A stretch of DNA of 64,000 nt, taken from Doryteuthis pealeii (lineage: Eukaryota; Mollusca; Cephalopoda; Myopsida; Loliginidae). A model generated the notes under the pieces. That model searched no databases. It was given only the letters and a program-made list of their open reading frames with translations, and was not told the origin of the DNA. The position numbers and the translations under genes were made by a program. This document shows, in pieces, positions 22,480-31,689 of this stretch; the stretch's first letter is position 1; every line of letters begins with the position of its first letter. The stretch is from the NCBI GenBank assembly GCA_023376005.1, contig CM042180.1, forward strand, positions 49,966,834 to 50,030,833, read 5' to 3'.

Positions 22480-22597
22480 CACATTTTACGGCGTGTCAAC
22501 ACTTGTTGGGTTATTTTATACCGAAAACATTGTTTCCTTCGAGTTGAGTATTCATTTTTTTTTAAACAAAATATTTAAGCACATTTTTTTAGGTGTA
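22480..22597 (-). mobile_element. Repeat A tail (subfamily 2), uninterrupted
   Basis: TTTTACGGCGTGTCAACAC..GGGTTATTTTATACCG forms the tail hairpin, followed by TTGTTTCCTTCGAGTTGAG and a T-rich stretch. It abuts the Helitron that starts at 22598. Confidence 0.7.
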
Positions 22598-24263
22598 CTA
22601 GCAAGTATATACACCCTCTGTGTGCATGTATTTAAGTTTTAATGTAATAAGATATTATTGAATTAGAAACACTAATGAAACTAAATATGAATGAAAATAA
22701 AATTTGAAACAAACGAGTAAAATTGAACTATGTAACCACTTTGAAAGTAACTCTTCCATCATGTACTATCACTCCCGTCTTTTAATGTCAATATGCAAAT
22801 TAACATTCCCGTTCTCAGTTTAAACCTCCATTTTGTTGTATATATAAATATATATAACAAAATTGTATATATATAAATACAATTGCATGTTTTTAGTATA
22901 TTCCTTTCTCAAATGTCTATCTTTCTTTCTCACAATTTCTTTCTTTTTACTTTTCTTTCTCACAATTTCTCTTTCTTTCTTTCTCACAATTTCTCTTTCT
23001 TTTACTTTCTCACAATTTCTCTTTCTTTTACTTTCTCACAATTTCTCTTTTTACTTTCTCACTTTCTCTTTCTTTTTTCTTTCTTTTCTCTTTTCTTTCT
23101 TTCTTTCTATTTCTTTCTTTCTTTCTTTTTACTTTCTTTCTTTTCTCACAATTTTTTCTTTTACTTTCTTTCTTTCTCACTTTTTCTTCTTTCTCTTCTC
23201 ACAATTTCTTTCTATTTCTCTTTTACTTTTCTTTCTTTCTCACAATTTCTCTTTTTACTTTTTCTTTCTTTCTTTTCTCTTTTTACTTTCTTTTTTACTT
23301 TTTTTTTCCTTTCTTTCTCACAATTTCTCTTTCTTTTTACTTTTTCTTTCTTTCTTCACAATTTCTTTTCTTTTTACTTTTTCTTTCTTTCTCACAATTT
23401 CTCTTTCTTTTACTTTTTCTTCTTTCTCACAATTTCTCTTTCTTTTTACTTTTTCTTTCTTTCTCACAATTTCTCTTTCTTTTTTTTTTTCTTTCTTTCT
23501 CACAATTTCTCTTTCTTTTTACTTTTTCTTTCTTTCTCACAATTTCTCTTTCTTTTTATTTTTTTCTTCTTTCTCACAATTTCTCTTTTTACTTTTTCTT
23601 TTCTTTCTCACCAATTTCTCTTTTTACTTTTCTTTCTTTCTCACAATCTTTTTACTTTTTTCCTCTTTCTCACAATTTCTCTTTATACCTTTTACCTTCT
23701 TTCTCACAATTTCTCTTTATACCTTTTACCTTCTTTCTCACAATTTTCTCTTTATACCTTTTACCTTCTTTTTCACAATTTCTCCTTTTACCTTTTCTCA
23801 CAATTCTCTTTCTACCTTTTTTTCTTTCTCACAATTCTCTTTCTACCCTTTTCCTTCTTTCTCACAAATTCTCTTTCTACCTTTTCCTTCTTTTCACAAA
23901 TTACTTTACTTTCTTTTTACTTTAATATTTTCCTTCCTAAAATGTATATCTTTCTTTCTCTTATAATTAACTTTTCTTTCTTTCTAACAATTACTTTCTT
24001 TTTCACTTTTTCTATCTTTTTTCTTTCTATAACTTTTTGTTTCTTTCTATAAATTATTTCTTTTTTTTTGTTATGAATAATCCTGATATTATAAAATGCA
24101 ATGCATTTATATATCAAAATAAATTCCAATGCTTTTGTATGATAATATAATTTGCAATATATTTATATATTGAATGAGACGTAAATATTTAAGGGAATTG
24201 TGTCTTGAATAGTAATATAGCTTCCGTTACAGACAGACAAACACAATATCCATTATAATAAGA
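22598..24263 (-). mobile_element. Helitron containing a CTTTC-rich array
   Basis: The 3' end (CTAG at 22598 on the reverse strand, preceded by an ACACACAGAGGGTGTA-like hairpin) and the 5' end (reverse of TCTTATTATAATGGATATTG at 24244-24263) are those of the Helitron family seen at 41.9, 44.0 and 46.1 kb. Normal copies are ~600-640 bp; this one is ~1.67 kb because an array fills 22890-24060. No replication-initiator or helicase frame is present, so it is nonautonomous. Confidence 0.85.
22890..24060. repeat. CTTTC/TCACAATTTC tandem array inside a Helitron
   Basis: Roughly 30-40-bp units of the form CTTTCTTTCTCACAATTTC plus TCTTTTTACTTTTT repeat along ~1.17 kb. Toward the right, units change to TCTTTATACCTTTTACC and CTCTTTCTACCTTTT, giving ordered subfamilies. 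Long Phe/Ser/Leu-rich open frames (367 and 389 codons) result from the pyrimidine-only composition. Confidence 0.9.
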
Positions 24264-24339
24264 GAATACATGTTCCTGTGTGGTTTATTATGCCTGACCC
24301 CAATGAAATAGCATTACTTTTTGACTCACCCTCATAGAT

Positions 24340-24874
24340 ATTTTATTTATACAGTGGATTCACTTTGCGTATTCTAGACCCTGGCGACAGAGCCAAGGAA
24401 GTCGAGCAAAAATATCCAGAGGCTAATATAAATTATTCGGTTTAATGTGAGCCGAAATCAGCTCGGAGGAGAAAGACGTTCTTGAAAGCTGATCAAGTCC
24501 AGACAAACCTAATTTTTCACGATTTTCAACCAACCAGTCATCGTAGAGGTCGAGGAAAGTCGTGACCGTGTCCGTTCATGGGAAACATCTAACCCGATTT
24601 TCATCGCACACTTTCAAAATAGTTGATTCATTGGACCCGTTAAGCTATATCGACAGCATGCTCATAAAAATTCAATCAGGATAGCCATAACCGCTTTTTA
24701 TAGACTGTTTTGTTAATATCTATTAGGTCTTTAAATTTCCGGTCACACACGCGTATATATGTTATAGAGTACCATACATTCAAGGTGCGATTGTTATCAT
24801 TGGTTTCAAAGTAATATGTTAGCCACTTATCGTCAGGAGAAAAGCAATGGTACCAATCGTACTTTAAAATAGTA
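24340..24874. other. Unassigned single-copy stretch
   Basis: Less AT-biased than its surroundings, with no second copy in the window and no open frame over 60 codons. It carries no splice-bounded coding segment that I can support. It could be old intergenic or intronic DNA. Confidence 0.4.
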
Positions 24875-25121
24875 AGTAAAGTCGATGGGGAGGCCTAAAG
24901 TCGGTATCAGCCAGTCAGCGAGGGAGTCTATCCCATTTTCAATAGCGCTAGACCAAAGTGTTTTTTAGCATCTGACATGGAGCGCCACACCTACCATCAG
25001 CTCCTTATTTTACCGCACAGATCCCTGTGCTACTCAGACGCTGAGTTGGCGAGGACTGGTATCTAACTAGGAACCTTGTGGTCTCTAGTCGAACGCTCTA
25101 CCGACTGACCTAACCCGTCCC
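24875..25121 (-). mobile_element. SINE B, full length
   Basis: Reverse-oriented copy running from GTAAAGTCGATGGGGAGG (3' end) to GACCTAACCCGTCCC (tRNA head). CTAACTAGGAACC marks the B-box region, which is mutated. Confidence 0.85.
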
Positions 25122-25205
25122 ATTCTATAAATACAGCTCTTGTACCGATAATCGAGAACTTTATTTTCAATTCTCCAATACACAAAACTACTATTTCATA
25201 AAATA

Positions 25206-25904
25206 CTAGCAGCGGCTACCCGGCGAAGCCCGGGTAAAAGAGTAAAATTTAGGAGTAAGATTTTATCAAATTTATAGTATAGTATACTATAATAATTCGA
25301 TCAGATACGCTTTGAATTAATGTTATTTTTTAAAGATTATTTATCGTTTTACACTAATTTGATTTCTTTAATGTTTTTTTTTTTTTCCTTGAAATATTAA
25401 TTTGCGATTTATCAATTCGCGTCATTTATATCTTATTTTTAAAAAAATTAGTTTCATTGAATTAAAATTTCTTAAAGGGGCCGGGTTAGCTCAGTCGGTA
25501 GAGCGTTCGGCTAGAAACCACAAGGTTCCTAGTTCGATACCGGTCCTCGCCAACTCAGCGTACGAGTAGCACAGGGATCTGTGCGGTAAGATAAGGAGCT
25601 GATGGTAGGTGTGGCGCTCCACACCAGATGCTAAAAATAATCTCCTTGGTCTAGTGCTATTGAAAAGGGGATAGACTCCCTCGCTGACTGGCTGATACTG
25701 ATTTTAGGCCGCCCCGACGACTTTACTATATCATTATGTGATGTCATTCCCTCTACTATGACGAAAAAAAGAATTCCCTGACTTCCCACCAGGCCGGATT
25801 AAAATAAGATCTTTTTTTTTACGTGGGGATTTTTATGAATCATCCTGCGGGGATCGAACTCGTGTTTTTTTTCTACTTGGGCTTCGACGGGTAACCGCTG
25901 CTAG
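25206..25904. mobile_element. Terminal-inverted-repeat element with Helitron-like CTAG ends
   Basis: The left end CTAGCAGCGGCTACCCGGCG and the right end, reversed, CTAGCAGCGGTTACCCGTCG match over about 26 bases. Each end can form a GC-rich hairpin close to CTAG, like a Helitron 3' end, but both ends carry it. The interior holds a complete SINE B (25477-25727). No transposase or helicase frame is visible. It could be two inverted 3' ends of one Helitron family or a Helentron-like element with inverted ends. Confidence 0.65.
25477..25727 (+). mobile_element. SINE B, best-preserved copy
   Basis: Starts GGGGCCGGGTTAGCTCAGTC with an A box (TAGCTCAGTCGG), then GTTCGATACCGGTCC as B box. The body contains GGAGCTGATGGTAGGTGTGG and GAAAAGGGGATAGACTCCCT, and the end is GCCGCCCCGACGACTTTACT. 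Despite the clear promoter boxes, the anticodon stem does not pair well, so I call it a SINE and not a tRNA gene. Confidence 0.9.
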
Positions 25905-25992
25905 TATATGATAGATTATAGACGCGTGTGGTATTGGTTCGAGTTGTACATCCCATCTCTAGTATAAAACCAATTTATCCCTTTCTACATTT

Positions 25993-26082
25993 TAGGTTTA
26001 GCTCAATCAGTAGAGCGTCTACTTAGAAACCACAATTTTCCTGTTTCGAACAATCTCCTTGGTATATCACCAGTGAAAATGG
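25993..26082 (+). mobile_element. SINE B, 5' part, split by repeat A
   Basis: A tRNA-like head (GGTTTAGCTCAATCAGTAGA) leads into CTCCTTGG..AGTGAAAATGGGG, where repeat A interrupts it. The other half is at 26684-26755. Part of the internal body is already missing. Confidence 0.75.
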
Positions 26083-26685
26083 GGTTGGTTTGGTTTGTTT
26101 TGTTTTACGGCATATCAACTTCAATGGGTTATTTAATGCCGACAAAGTTTTGAAAAAATTAATTCTTAATGGATATCAAATTTTTTATCAACTCGTGTTT
26201 TTCTATTTAACCCATAGATGGGACCCTAACAGGTACTACCACTACAGGTCAGAGTGGACCAGGGAGCAATGGTGATGAAGTGGTGTTCTACATTCTCCAA
26301 ACCTCCAAAACTGGAACCTCACCATCAGATAGAGTTTAACGTCATTCCCAGGACATGTAGACCCGCAGCCACCGCCCTCTAGCACCCATATGATAAATAG
26401 GGTTGGGGCTTGCCATAAGGGCAACAGGGTTGGGAAAATCATATAGGTGCTAGGGCTTGACGTGACCAGCCGATTGGTCGAAGGGGGCCTCTCCGACCGC
26501 CCGTCTAGCCCAAGATAGGACCAAAGTGGAGTATTGCAAGTCATAAACTGCTCATCCATCTGGGTTCTATCCTTAAGCATCACGGGTCACCACCCACGGC
26601 CAACAGGTGGCCCCGTTAGGAGAGTCTTACACCTCTGCAGAGTTGCAGTCGGTGCATTCTAACGCCCCAGCCGACAGGGCGGAGT
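26083..26685 (-). mobile_element. Repeat A, reference copy with target-site duplication
   Basis: Full-length ~600-bp copy. It is inserted in a SINE B and flanked by AGTGAAAATGGG on the left and AGTGAAAATAGG on the right. The tail sits beside the left repeat (plus-strand GGTTTGTTTTGTTTTACGGC), i.e. at the 3' end of the sense strand, as expected for a retroposon. The GTCAGAGTGGACCAGGGAG and CACCGCCCTCTAGCACCCAT blocks are well preserved. Confidence 0.88.
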
Positions 26686-26755
26686 GAAAATAGGATAGAC
26701 TCCCGCTTTTTAGCTGATACCGATATCAGACCACCCCGAATGACTTTACGTTTAA
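26684..26755 (+). mobile_element. SINE B, 3' part, split by repeat A
   Basis: Resumes with GAAAATAGGATAGACTCCCG and ends CCACCCCGAATGACTTTACG, completing the SINE interrupted at 26082. Confidence 0.75.
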
Positions 26756-27103
26756 TTCCATTAGAAAGAAAATCCGAAATATGTTAGTTCTTCACCTTCA
26801 GAAAGACCAATGTCCAAAGATATCTTTAAGTCAGGAGAACCATTTCTTCAGTCGTGTCAGGTAGGCGCAAAAGAAAGAAAAATGTACTTCATTATGAACA
26901 AGTATAAATGTTCTGTTTAAGAAAAAGTCTATGAGTGTCACATTCGGTTGAGGGAAATTGAATGGACGTGCATAAAAAACATTGTCTATATTTTGTGTAC
27001 TGTCTCTAAGTTCATTTACAAGATTGGCTGATATTTGTAGTTGGGTTAACGTGACAAACTGGCAAATATATTTGGCAGTCTTAATCAGGAGCTTACATTT
27101 TAC

Positions 27104-27106
<3 letters not shown>

Positions 27107-27177
<71 letters not shown>
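27107..27177. repeat. (GA)n microsatellite
   Basis: Uninterrupted GA dinucleotides over about 70 bases. Open frames across it (RERERE or SLSLSL) are artefacts. Confidence 0.97.
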
Positions 27178-27180
<3 letters not shown>

Positions 27181-27399
27181 ACATTTTTTAATACCCTGTC
27201 CGGTGGCGAAAGCTGCTTGGTAGCGCTAGGAAGTGGCAGTCCTGCTTTAGCTACCGAAACTGTGTTATCACTCCTAGTTGGCAGCTGATGAGGGCAGGGT
27301 ATCGCACGTGCTATCACACGTATGAAGAAAATTCGTATGCTGAATAATCTTTACAACAAACTCGTGTCACCGTATTCATTTTCGTTGATAAATACGTAA

Positions 27400-27435
27400 A
27401 GGATACTTACCCGGTGCATTACTCACTTCAACACA
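27400..27435 (-). pseudogene. Duplicate of an exon end and its 5' splice site
   Basis: The minus strand reads GTAATGCACCGGGTAAGTAT, nearly the same as the exon/intron junction at 28357-28380. Only the last few exon bases and the start of the intron are shared (GATAAATACGTAAAGGATAC on the plus strand). It suggests a partial local duplication of the 28.4 kb gene. Confidence 0.6.
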
Positions 27436-27483
27436 CAAATTTATACAACAAACTCGTGTCACCATATTTATTTTCCGGTAATT

Positions 27484-28330
27484 TATGAGGAAGTGCGTCC
27501 CGGTCTACTCCCTCAAAAATTGCTACCCGGTGACTATCAAAATAACCCCAGCTCGTCGTAATTCTTGTTTAGATATGAAGATGGATATATAGTTTGGAAT
27601 AGACTGAGAGATAGATAAACAAAATAATATAGTTAGATATGAACAAATGGAGATAGATGGATATTTTCGACTAGAAAGCGGTGGTTGAGGGTAATAAAAA
27701 TGTATATATACATATAAATATACACATATGCACCACACAAACATGATATATACCTATATATACACATACCGGAAGCACACACATAATATGTATCCAATGG
27801 GTTGACATACCGTGAAACCCCCAAAACCACCCAACCAACAAAATTTTCTGAGTGACTAAAGTGCGTCCTGGTCTAATGTCTCAAAAATTGCTACCCGGTG
27901 ACTATCAAAATAACAACCCCAGCTCGTCGTAATTCTTGTTTATTTATCGTAATTTGTCGTAATTCTTGTTTAGATATGAAGATGGATATATAGTTTGGAA
28001 TAGACTGAAATAGATAAACAAAATAATATAGATAGATATGAAAAAAATGGAGATATATAGATATTTTCGACAAGTAAATGTATTGGGGGGGGTCGTTTTT
28101 TTGTCGTAATTCTTGTTTATTTAAACTAAAAACAAGACATTAAACAAATATGAATAAAAAAATTCTTAGTATTTAAAGTAATATAGATAAATATGAACAA
28201 ATTGAGATAGATAGATAGATATGAAGATGGATAGTTTTGAATAGACTGAGCTGGGTCGTTATTTTAAGAGTCACCGGGTAGCAATTTTTGAGGCAGGAGA
28301 CCGGGACGCAGTTCCTCATAAATTACCCAT
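27484..28330. repeat. Direct and inverted local repeats between exon copies
   Basis: GTGCGTCC..CTCAAAAATTGCTACCCGGTGACT appears at 27491 and 27861 in direct orientation, and as its reverse complement at 28264-28310. Following each direct copy are CCCAGCTCGTCGTAATTCTT and AGATATGAAGATGGATATAT. The pattern shows repeated duplication with one inversion. (TA)/(CA)-rich tracts lie at 27700-27790. Confidence 0.7.
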
Positions 28331-28362
28331 TTTTCTTGATAAATACGTAAAAGGATACTTAC

Positions 28363-28634
28363 CCGGTGCATTACGCACATGTCTTTGTCTTTTGTGTTGT
28401 CCGGGTCAATAGTAATGAAGAATTTCACAGACACCTCCGCATGGTCCTTCTTAGTTATGTTTCCATTTAGACAATTCAAGGTTACCACAGCGGCAAAGTC
28501 GGAAATCACCCAGATTTGACCGACATGCTTCGAATCATTGGATGCCTTTGGGCAATTAGTTACGATATTAAGTAGAACATCGTCTTGAATTTGAGAGTGT
28601 ACCATCAGCGGTAGAAAGAAAATTAAGAGATGAG
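28363..28634 (-). CDS. Candidate internal coding exon of a secreted protein
   Basis: On the minus strand a polypyrimidine tract ending TTTTCTAG is followed by 272 open bases, then the 5' splice site GG|GTAAGT. The frame enters with a hydrophobic run (LLIFFLPLMVHSQ), which looks like the core and end of a signal peptide. About 75 residues follow with cysteines in NCPK, LNCLNG and MCVMH contexts, ending with a complete codon. The initiator would be in an upstream exon (above 28634) that I cannot identify; an in-exon ATG at 28605 is possible. No family is recognised. The partial duplicate at 27.4 kb suggests a local gene family. Downstream exons are not visible here. Confidence 0.55.
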
Positions 28635-28669
28635 CTAGAAAAGAAAAAAAAAGAAAGACATTAGTAAAT

Positions 28670-28735
28670 TGGTTGGTTGGATTTTACGGCATGTCAACCC
28701 TTGCTAGGTTATTTTATGCCGAAGATGTTTTGGCT
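28670..28735 (-). mobile_element. Repeat A tail fragment
   Basis: TTTTACGGCATGTCAACCC..GGTTATTTTATGCCGAAG hairpin with the reversed A-rich tail (GGTTGGTTGGATTTTAC). It is severely 5'-truncated and sits just upstream of the candidate exon. Confidence 0.7.
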
Positions 28736-28815
28736 ATTATTTTTGCTTACTCTTGTAAGATTCAAAGTTATTAATTGAACATTCAAGTCCGACACGTTGT
28801 GAGACAAAACATTTA

Positions 28816-28849
<34 letters not shown>

Positions 28850-28904
28850 CAGCACATGGAAACGATAAGATACATAATGTACAGGAGAATAGAACATGTA
28901 AATA

Positions 28905-29150
28905 AGTAAAGTCGTCGGGGCGGCCTAATGTCGGTATCAGCCAATCAGCGAGGGAGTCTATCCCCTTTTCACTAACGCTAGACCAAGGAGATTGTTTTTG
29001 CATCTGAGGTGGAGCGCCACACCTACCATCAGCTCCTTTACCGCACAGATCCCTGTACTACTCATAACGCTGAGTTGGCGAGGACCGGTATCGAACTAGG
29101 AACCTTGTGGTTTCTAGCTGAAGGCTCTACCGACTGAGCTAACCCGGCCC
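28905..29150 (-). mobile_element. SINE B, full length
   Basis: Runs from GTAAAGTCGTCGGGGCGG to CTGAGCTAACCCGGCCC, with GGTATCGAACTAGGAACC as B-box region. It follows a (TA)n tract at 28819-28848. Confidence 0.9.
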
Positions 29151-29399
29151 ATACATATACAATATTTAGGTATAAACAACCATGCTGTATAAAGAACTTG
29201 AAGTAACATAAGTGGGGGGGGCAAAAGCCCCACCGAGAAGGGGGTAGATAGACTAGCCCATAGCAGTTCTTGAGAAGCGTCCAGCTAAAAGAGGAAGACA
29301 AGTTGTAATGATCGCGCTTAACTACCAGAGGTCCCCTAGTGGGAACAAACAGCAACGCACCGAGAAGATAACTGTTCCGGAAAAGGGAAGATAATCCCA
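29151..29399. other. Unassigned stretch before the minisatellite
   Basis: Mixed-composition sequence. The minus strand is open through it as part of a 112-codon frame that also runs into SINE B, so the frame is probably accidental. It contains a GGCAAAAGCCCC small hairpin. No second copy was seen. Confidence 0.3.
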
Positions 29400-30240
29400 A
29401 TACTCTATTCTAAACCCATATATGAAACCTTGACCCCCTATACTCCATTCTAAACCCATATATGGGACCCTGACCCCCTATACTCCATTCTAAACCCATA
29501 TATGGGACCCTGACCCCCTATACTCCATTCTAAACCCATATATGGGACCCTGACCCCTATACTCCATTCTAAACCCATATATGGGACCCTGACCCTATAT
29601 CCATTCTAAACCCATATATGGGACCCTGACCCCCTATACTCCATTCTAAACCCATATATGGGACCCTGACCCCCTATACTCCATTCTAAACCCATATATG
29701 GGACCCTGACCCCCTATACTCCATTCTAAACCCATATATGGGACCCTGACCCGACCCCTATACCCATTCTAAACCCATATATGGGACCCTGACCCCCCTA
29801 TACTCCATTCTAAACCATATATGGGACCCTGACCCCCTATACTCCATTCTAAACCCATATATGGGACCCTGACCCCCTATACTCCATTCTAAACCCATAT
29901 ATGGGACCCTGACCCCCTATACTCCATTCTAAACCCATATATGGGACCCTGACCCCTATACTCCATTCTAAACCCATATATGGGACCCTGACCCCTATAC
30001 TCCATTCTAAACCCATATATGGGACCCTGACCCCCTATACTCCATTCTAAACCCATATATGGACCCTGACCCCCTATACTCCATTCTAAACCCATATATG
30101 GGACCCAGACCCCCTAAACCCATATATGGGACCCTGACCCCCTATACTAAACCCATATATGGGACCCTGACCCCCTATACTCTATTCTAAAGCCATATAT
30201 GGGACCCTGACCCCCTATACTCTATTCTAAACCCATATAT
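29400..30240. repeat. ~40-bp minisatellite derived from repeat A
   Basis: About twenty units of TCCATTCTAAACCCATATAT + GGGACCCTGACCCCCTATAC, with occasional shorter units. The unit core AACCCATAKATGGGACCCT is the same as an internal segment of repeat A (AACCCATAGATGGGACCCTA). The last unit runs directly into repeat A sequence (AACAGGTACTACCCCTCCGG at 30248), so the array apparently expanded in place from repeat A. Confidence 0.92.
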
Positions 30241-30340
30241 GGGACCCTAACAGGTACTACCCCTCCGGATCAGAGGGGACATAGGAATTAATGGGCTTAT
30301 TTGATCCATAGCAGGTGGTTGTATAAGGGGTGGCTTTTTG
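30241..30340 (-). mobile_element. Repeat A remnant flanking the minisatellite
   Basis: Continues the consensus after the motif that seeded the array: CTAACAGGTACTACC then CCGGATCAGAGGGGACATAG. It then departs from the consensus. Confidence 0.6.
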
Positions 30341-30545
30341 GTTGGTTGGATTTTTACGGCACATCAAATTTTGTAAATTCATTTTGTTGTCTAACCCGTT
30401 GATAGAACCCTATCAGACACTACCACTCCGGGTCAGAGTGAACCTGGAGTAATGGCAACATTCCACAAAGCTCCAAACTTGAACCTCCCAAAACACAGCC
30501 AGGACACTAAATATACTTACAAACTGTCTGCTAGCCCTTAAAACG
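30340..30545 (-). mobile_element. Repeat A, strongly diverged
   Basis: TTTTTACGGCACATCAAATT starts the eroded tail. CACTACCACTCCGGGTCAGA and CCAGGACACTAAATATACTT follow. It is much more decayed than the adjacent copy, so it is an older insertion. Confidence 0.65.
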
Positions 30546-30944
30546 TGTTGGCTTGGTTTGTTTTACGGCATATCAAACTCGGTGGGTTATTTAATACCGA
30601 CAAAGTTGTGAAATAAAATCATTCTTAATGCATAATAAAATTTTGTTTAAAAAAAAAAAAATCATGTTTTTTCTATTTAACCCATATATGGGACCCTAAC
30701 AGGTACTACCACTCCGGGTCAGAGTGGACCAGGGAGCAATGGTGATGAAGGGGTGCTCCACATTCCCCAAACCTCCAGAACGAACTTCACATCAGAGAGT
30801 TTAACGTCATTCCCAGGACATGTAGACCCTCAGCCACCGCCTTCTAGCACCCATATGATAAGAAGGATTGGGTGTTGCCATAAGGTCAATAGGGTTGGGG
30901 CAATCATATAGGTGGTGGGGCCTTACGTGACCAGCCGATTGAAT
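30546..30944 (-). mobile_element. Repeat A, 5'-truncated
   Basis: Tail GGCTTGGTTTGTTTTACGGC, then the consensus to GTGACCAGCCGATTGAATGA, where it joins a SINE C fragment. The right part of the full-length element is missing. Confidence 0.8.
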
Positions 30945-31005
30945 GAATAAAACCTGTTAAACTCCGCTTAAGAAATTGACCTTGTGTCACCTCCTGCTCA
31001 TGCCG
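30945..31005 (+). mobile_element. SINE C 3' fragment
   Basis: AAACCTGTTAAACTCCGCTT and AAGAAATTGACC..TGTGTCAC match the end of SINE C, joined to a repeat A subfamily-2 fragment at 31009-31170. Confidence 0.65.
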
Positions 31006-31008
31006 AAT

Positions 31009-31170
31009 ATATTTGGTTTCGTTCATTCTTGATGGGTACTCAATTTTTTTAAAGCACATTTTTTTCTATTTGACAGATGGGAGGCTAACATGTACTACCA
31101 CTCGGAGTCAGTTTTACCCCTCTGCAGAGGTTCAGTCGGTATTTTCCAAATCCACAGCCAACAGGACCGT
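31009..31170 (-). mobile_element. Repeat A subfamily 2, internally deleted
   Basis: GCCGAATATATTTGG..TTCATTCTTGATGGGTACTC..AGCACATTTTTTTCTATTTG leads into AGGCTAACATGTACTACCAC, then jumps to CCCCTCTGCAGAGG near the other end of the element. It shows how the subfamily-2 tail joins the repeat A body. Confidence 0.6.
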
Positions 31171-31689
31171 TTTGCTTAGTTAAAATACTGTTACTTATCT
31201 GACCGATTTATTGTCATTAAACTAATTTTTCCTAAAAATATCTGATTAAAAGAGACCTGAAAAATCCAAAAAGAAATTGGGAAAGAAATAATCGGATATA
31301 AAAATATAAAATGAAATTAAAAAGGAGAATAAAGAAGGAAAACTAAACTACATTCCAAGGAAATTAAATAAAACGAATTAAAAAGTATTGATTTTATAAA
31401 ATGCAAGAAAAGGTTTCGGAAAAAAAAAAAATGTAAAATGCATTTTGGAAGAAAGGAGGAATAAGACTTTAATGAAGAAGTGGACGATGACAGGTCGAAC
31501 AATAAAAGATGCTAATAAAGAAAACAATGGAATTGGTAATGCCAGAATACCATTAATGCTTGTCACAGAAGAATTTTCAAATGAGTTCCATTAGGTCACA
31601 TGAAATTCGGATTTTGGAAAGAATTAAAAAAAATATCTGTGATGGGATGGAAAATTATATCGGTGGGATCAAATGAGGGATTTTTATTT
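31171..31689. other. AT-rich unassigned stretch
   Basis: Purine-rich on the plus strand with A runs. Short minus-strand frames exist but have no domain. There is no repeat copy elsewhere in the window. Confidence 0.35.

Noticed and set aside
22863..24052. Open frames of 367 and 389 codons
   Set aside because: They lie in a pyrimidine-only tandem array that contains almost no stop codons on that strand. Composition is only Phe/Ser/Leu/Thr and two overlapping frames are both open.
25477..25727. Functional tRNA gene
   Set aside because: Good A and B boxes, but the anticodon arm does not pair and the same ~250-bp unit recurs about ten times with a non-tRNA body: a SINE.
27107..27317. Arg/Glu and Ser/Leu repeat proteins
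   Set aside because: Direct translation of the (GA)n microsatellite.
29062..29400. 112-codon minus-strand frame
   Set aside because: Half lies in SINE B; the rest has no recognisable domain or splice signals that I trust.
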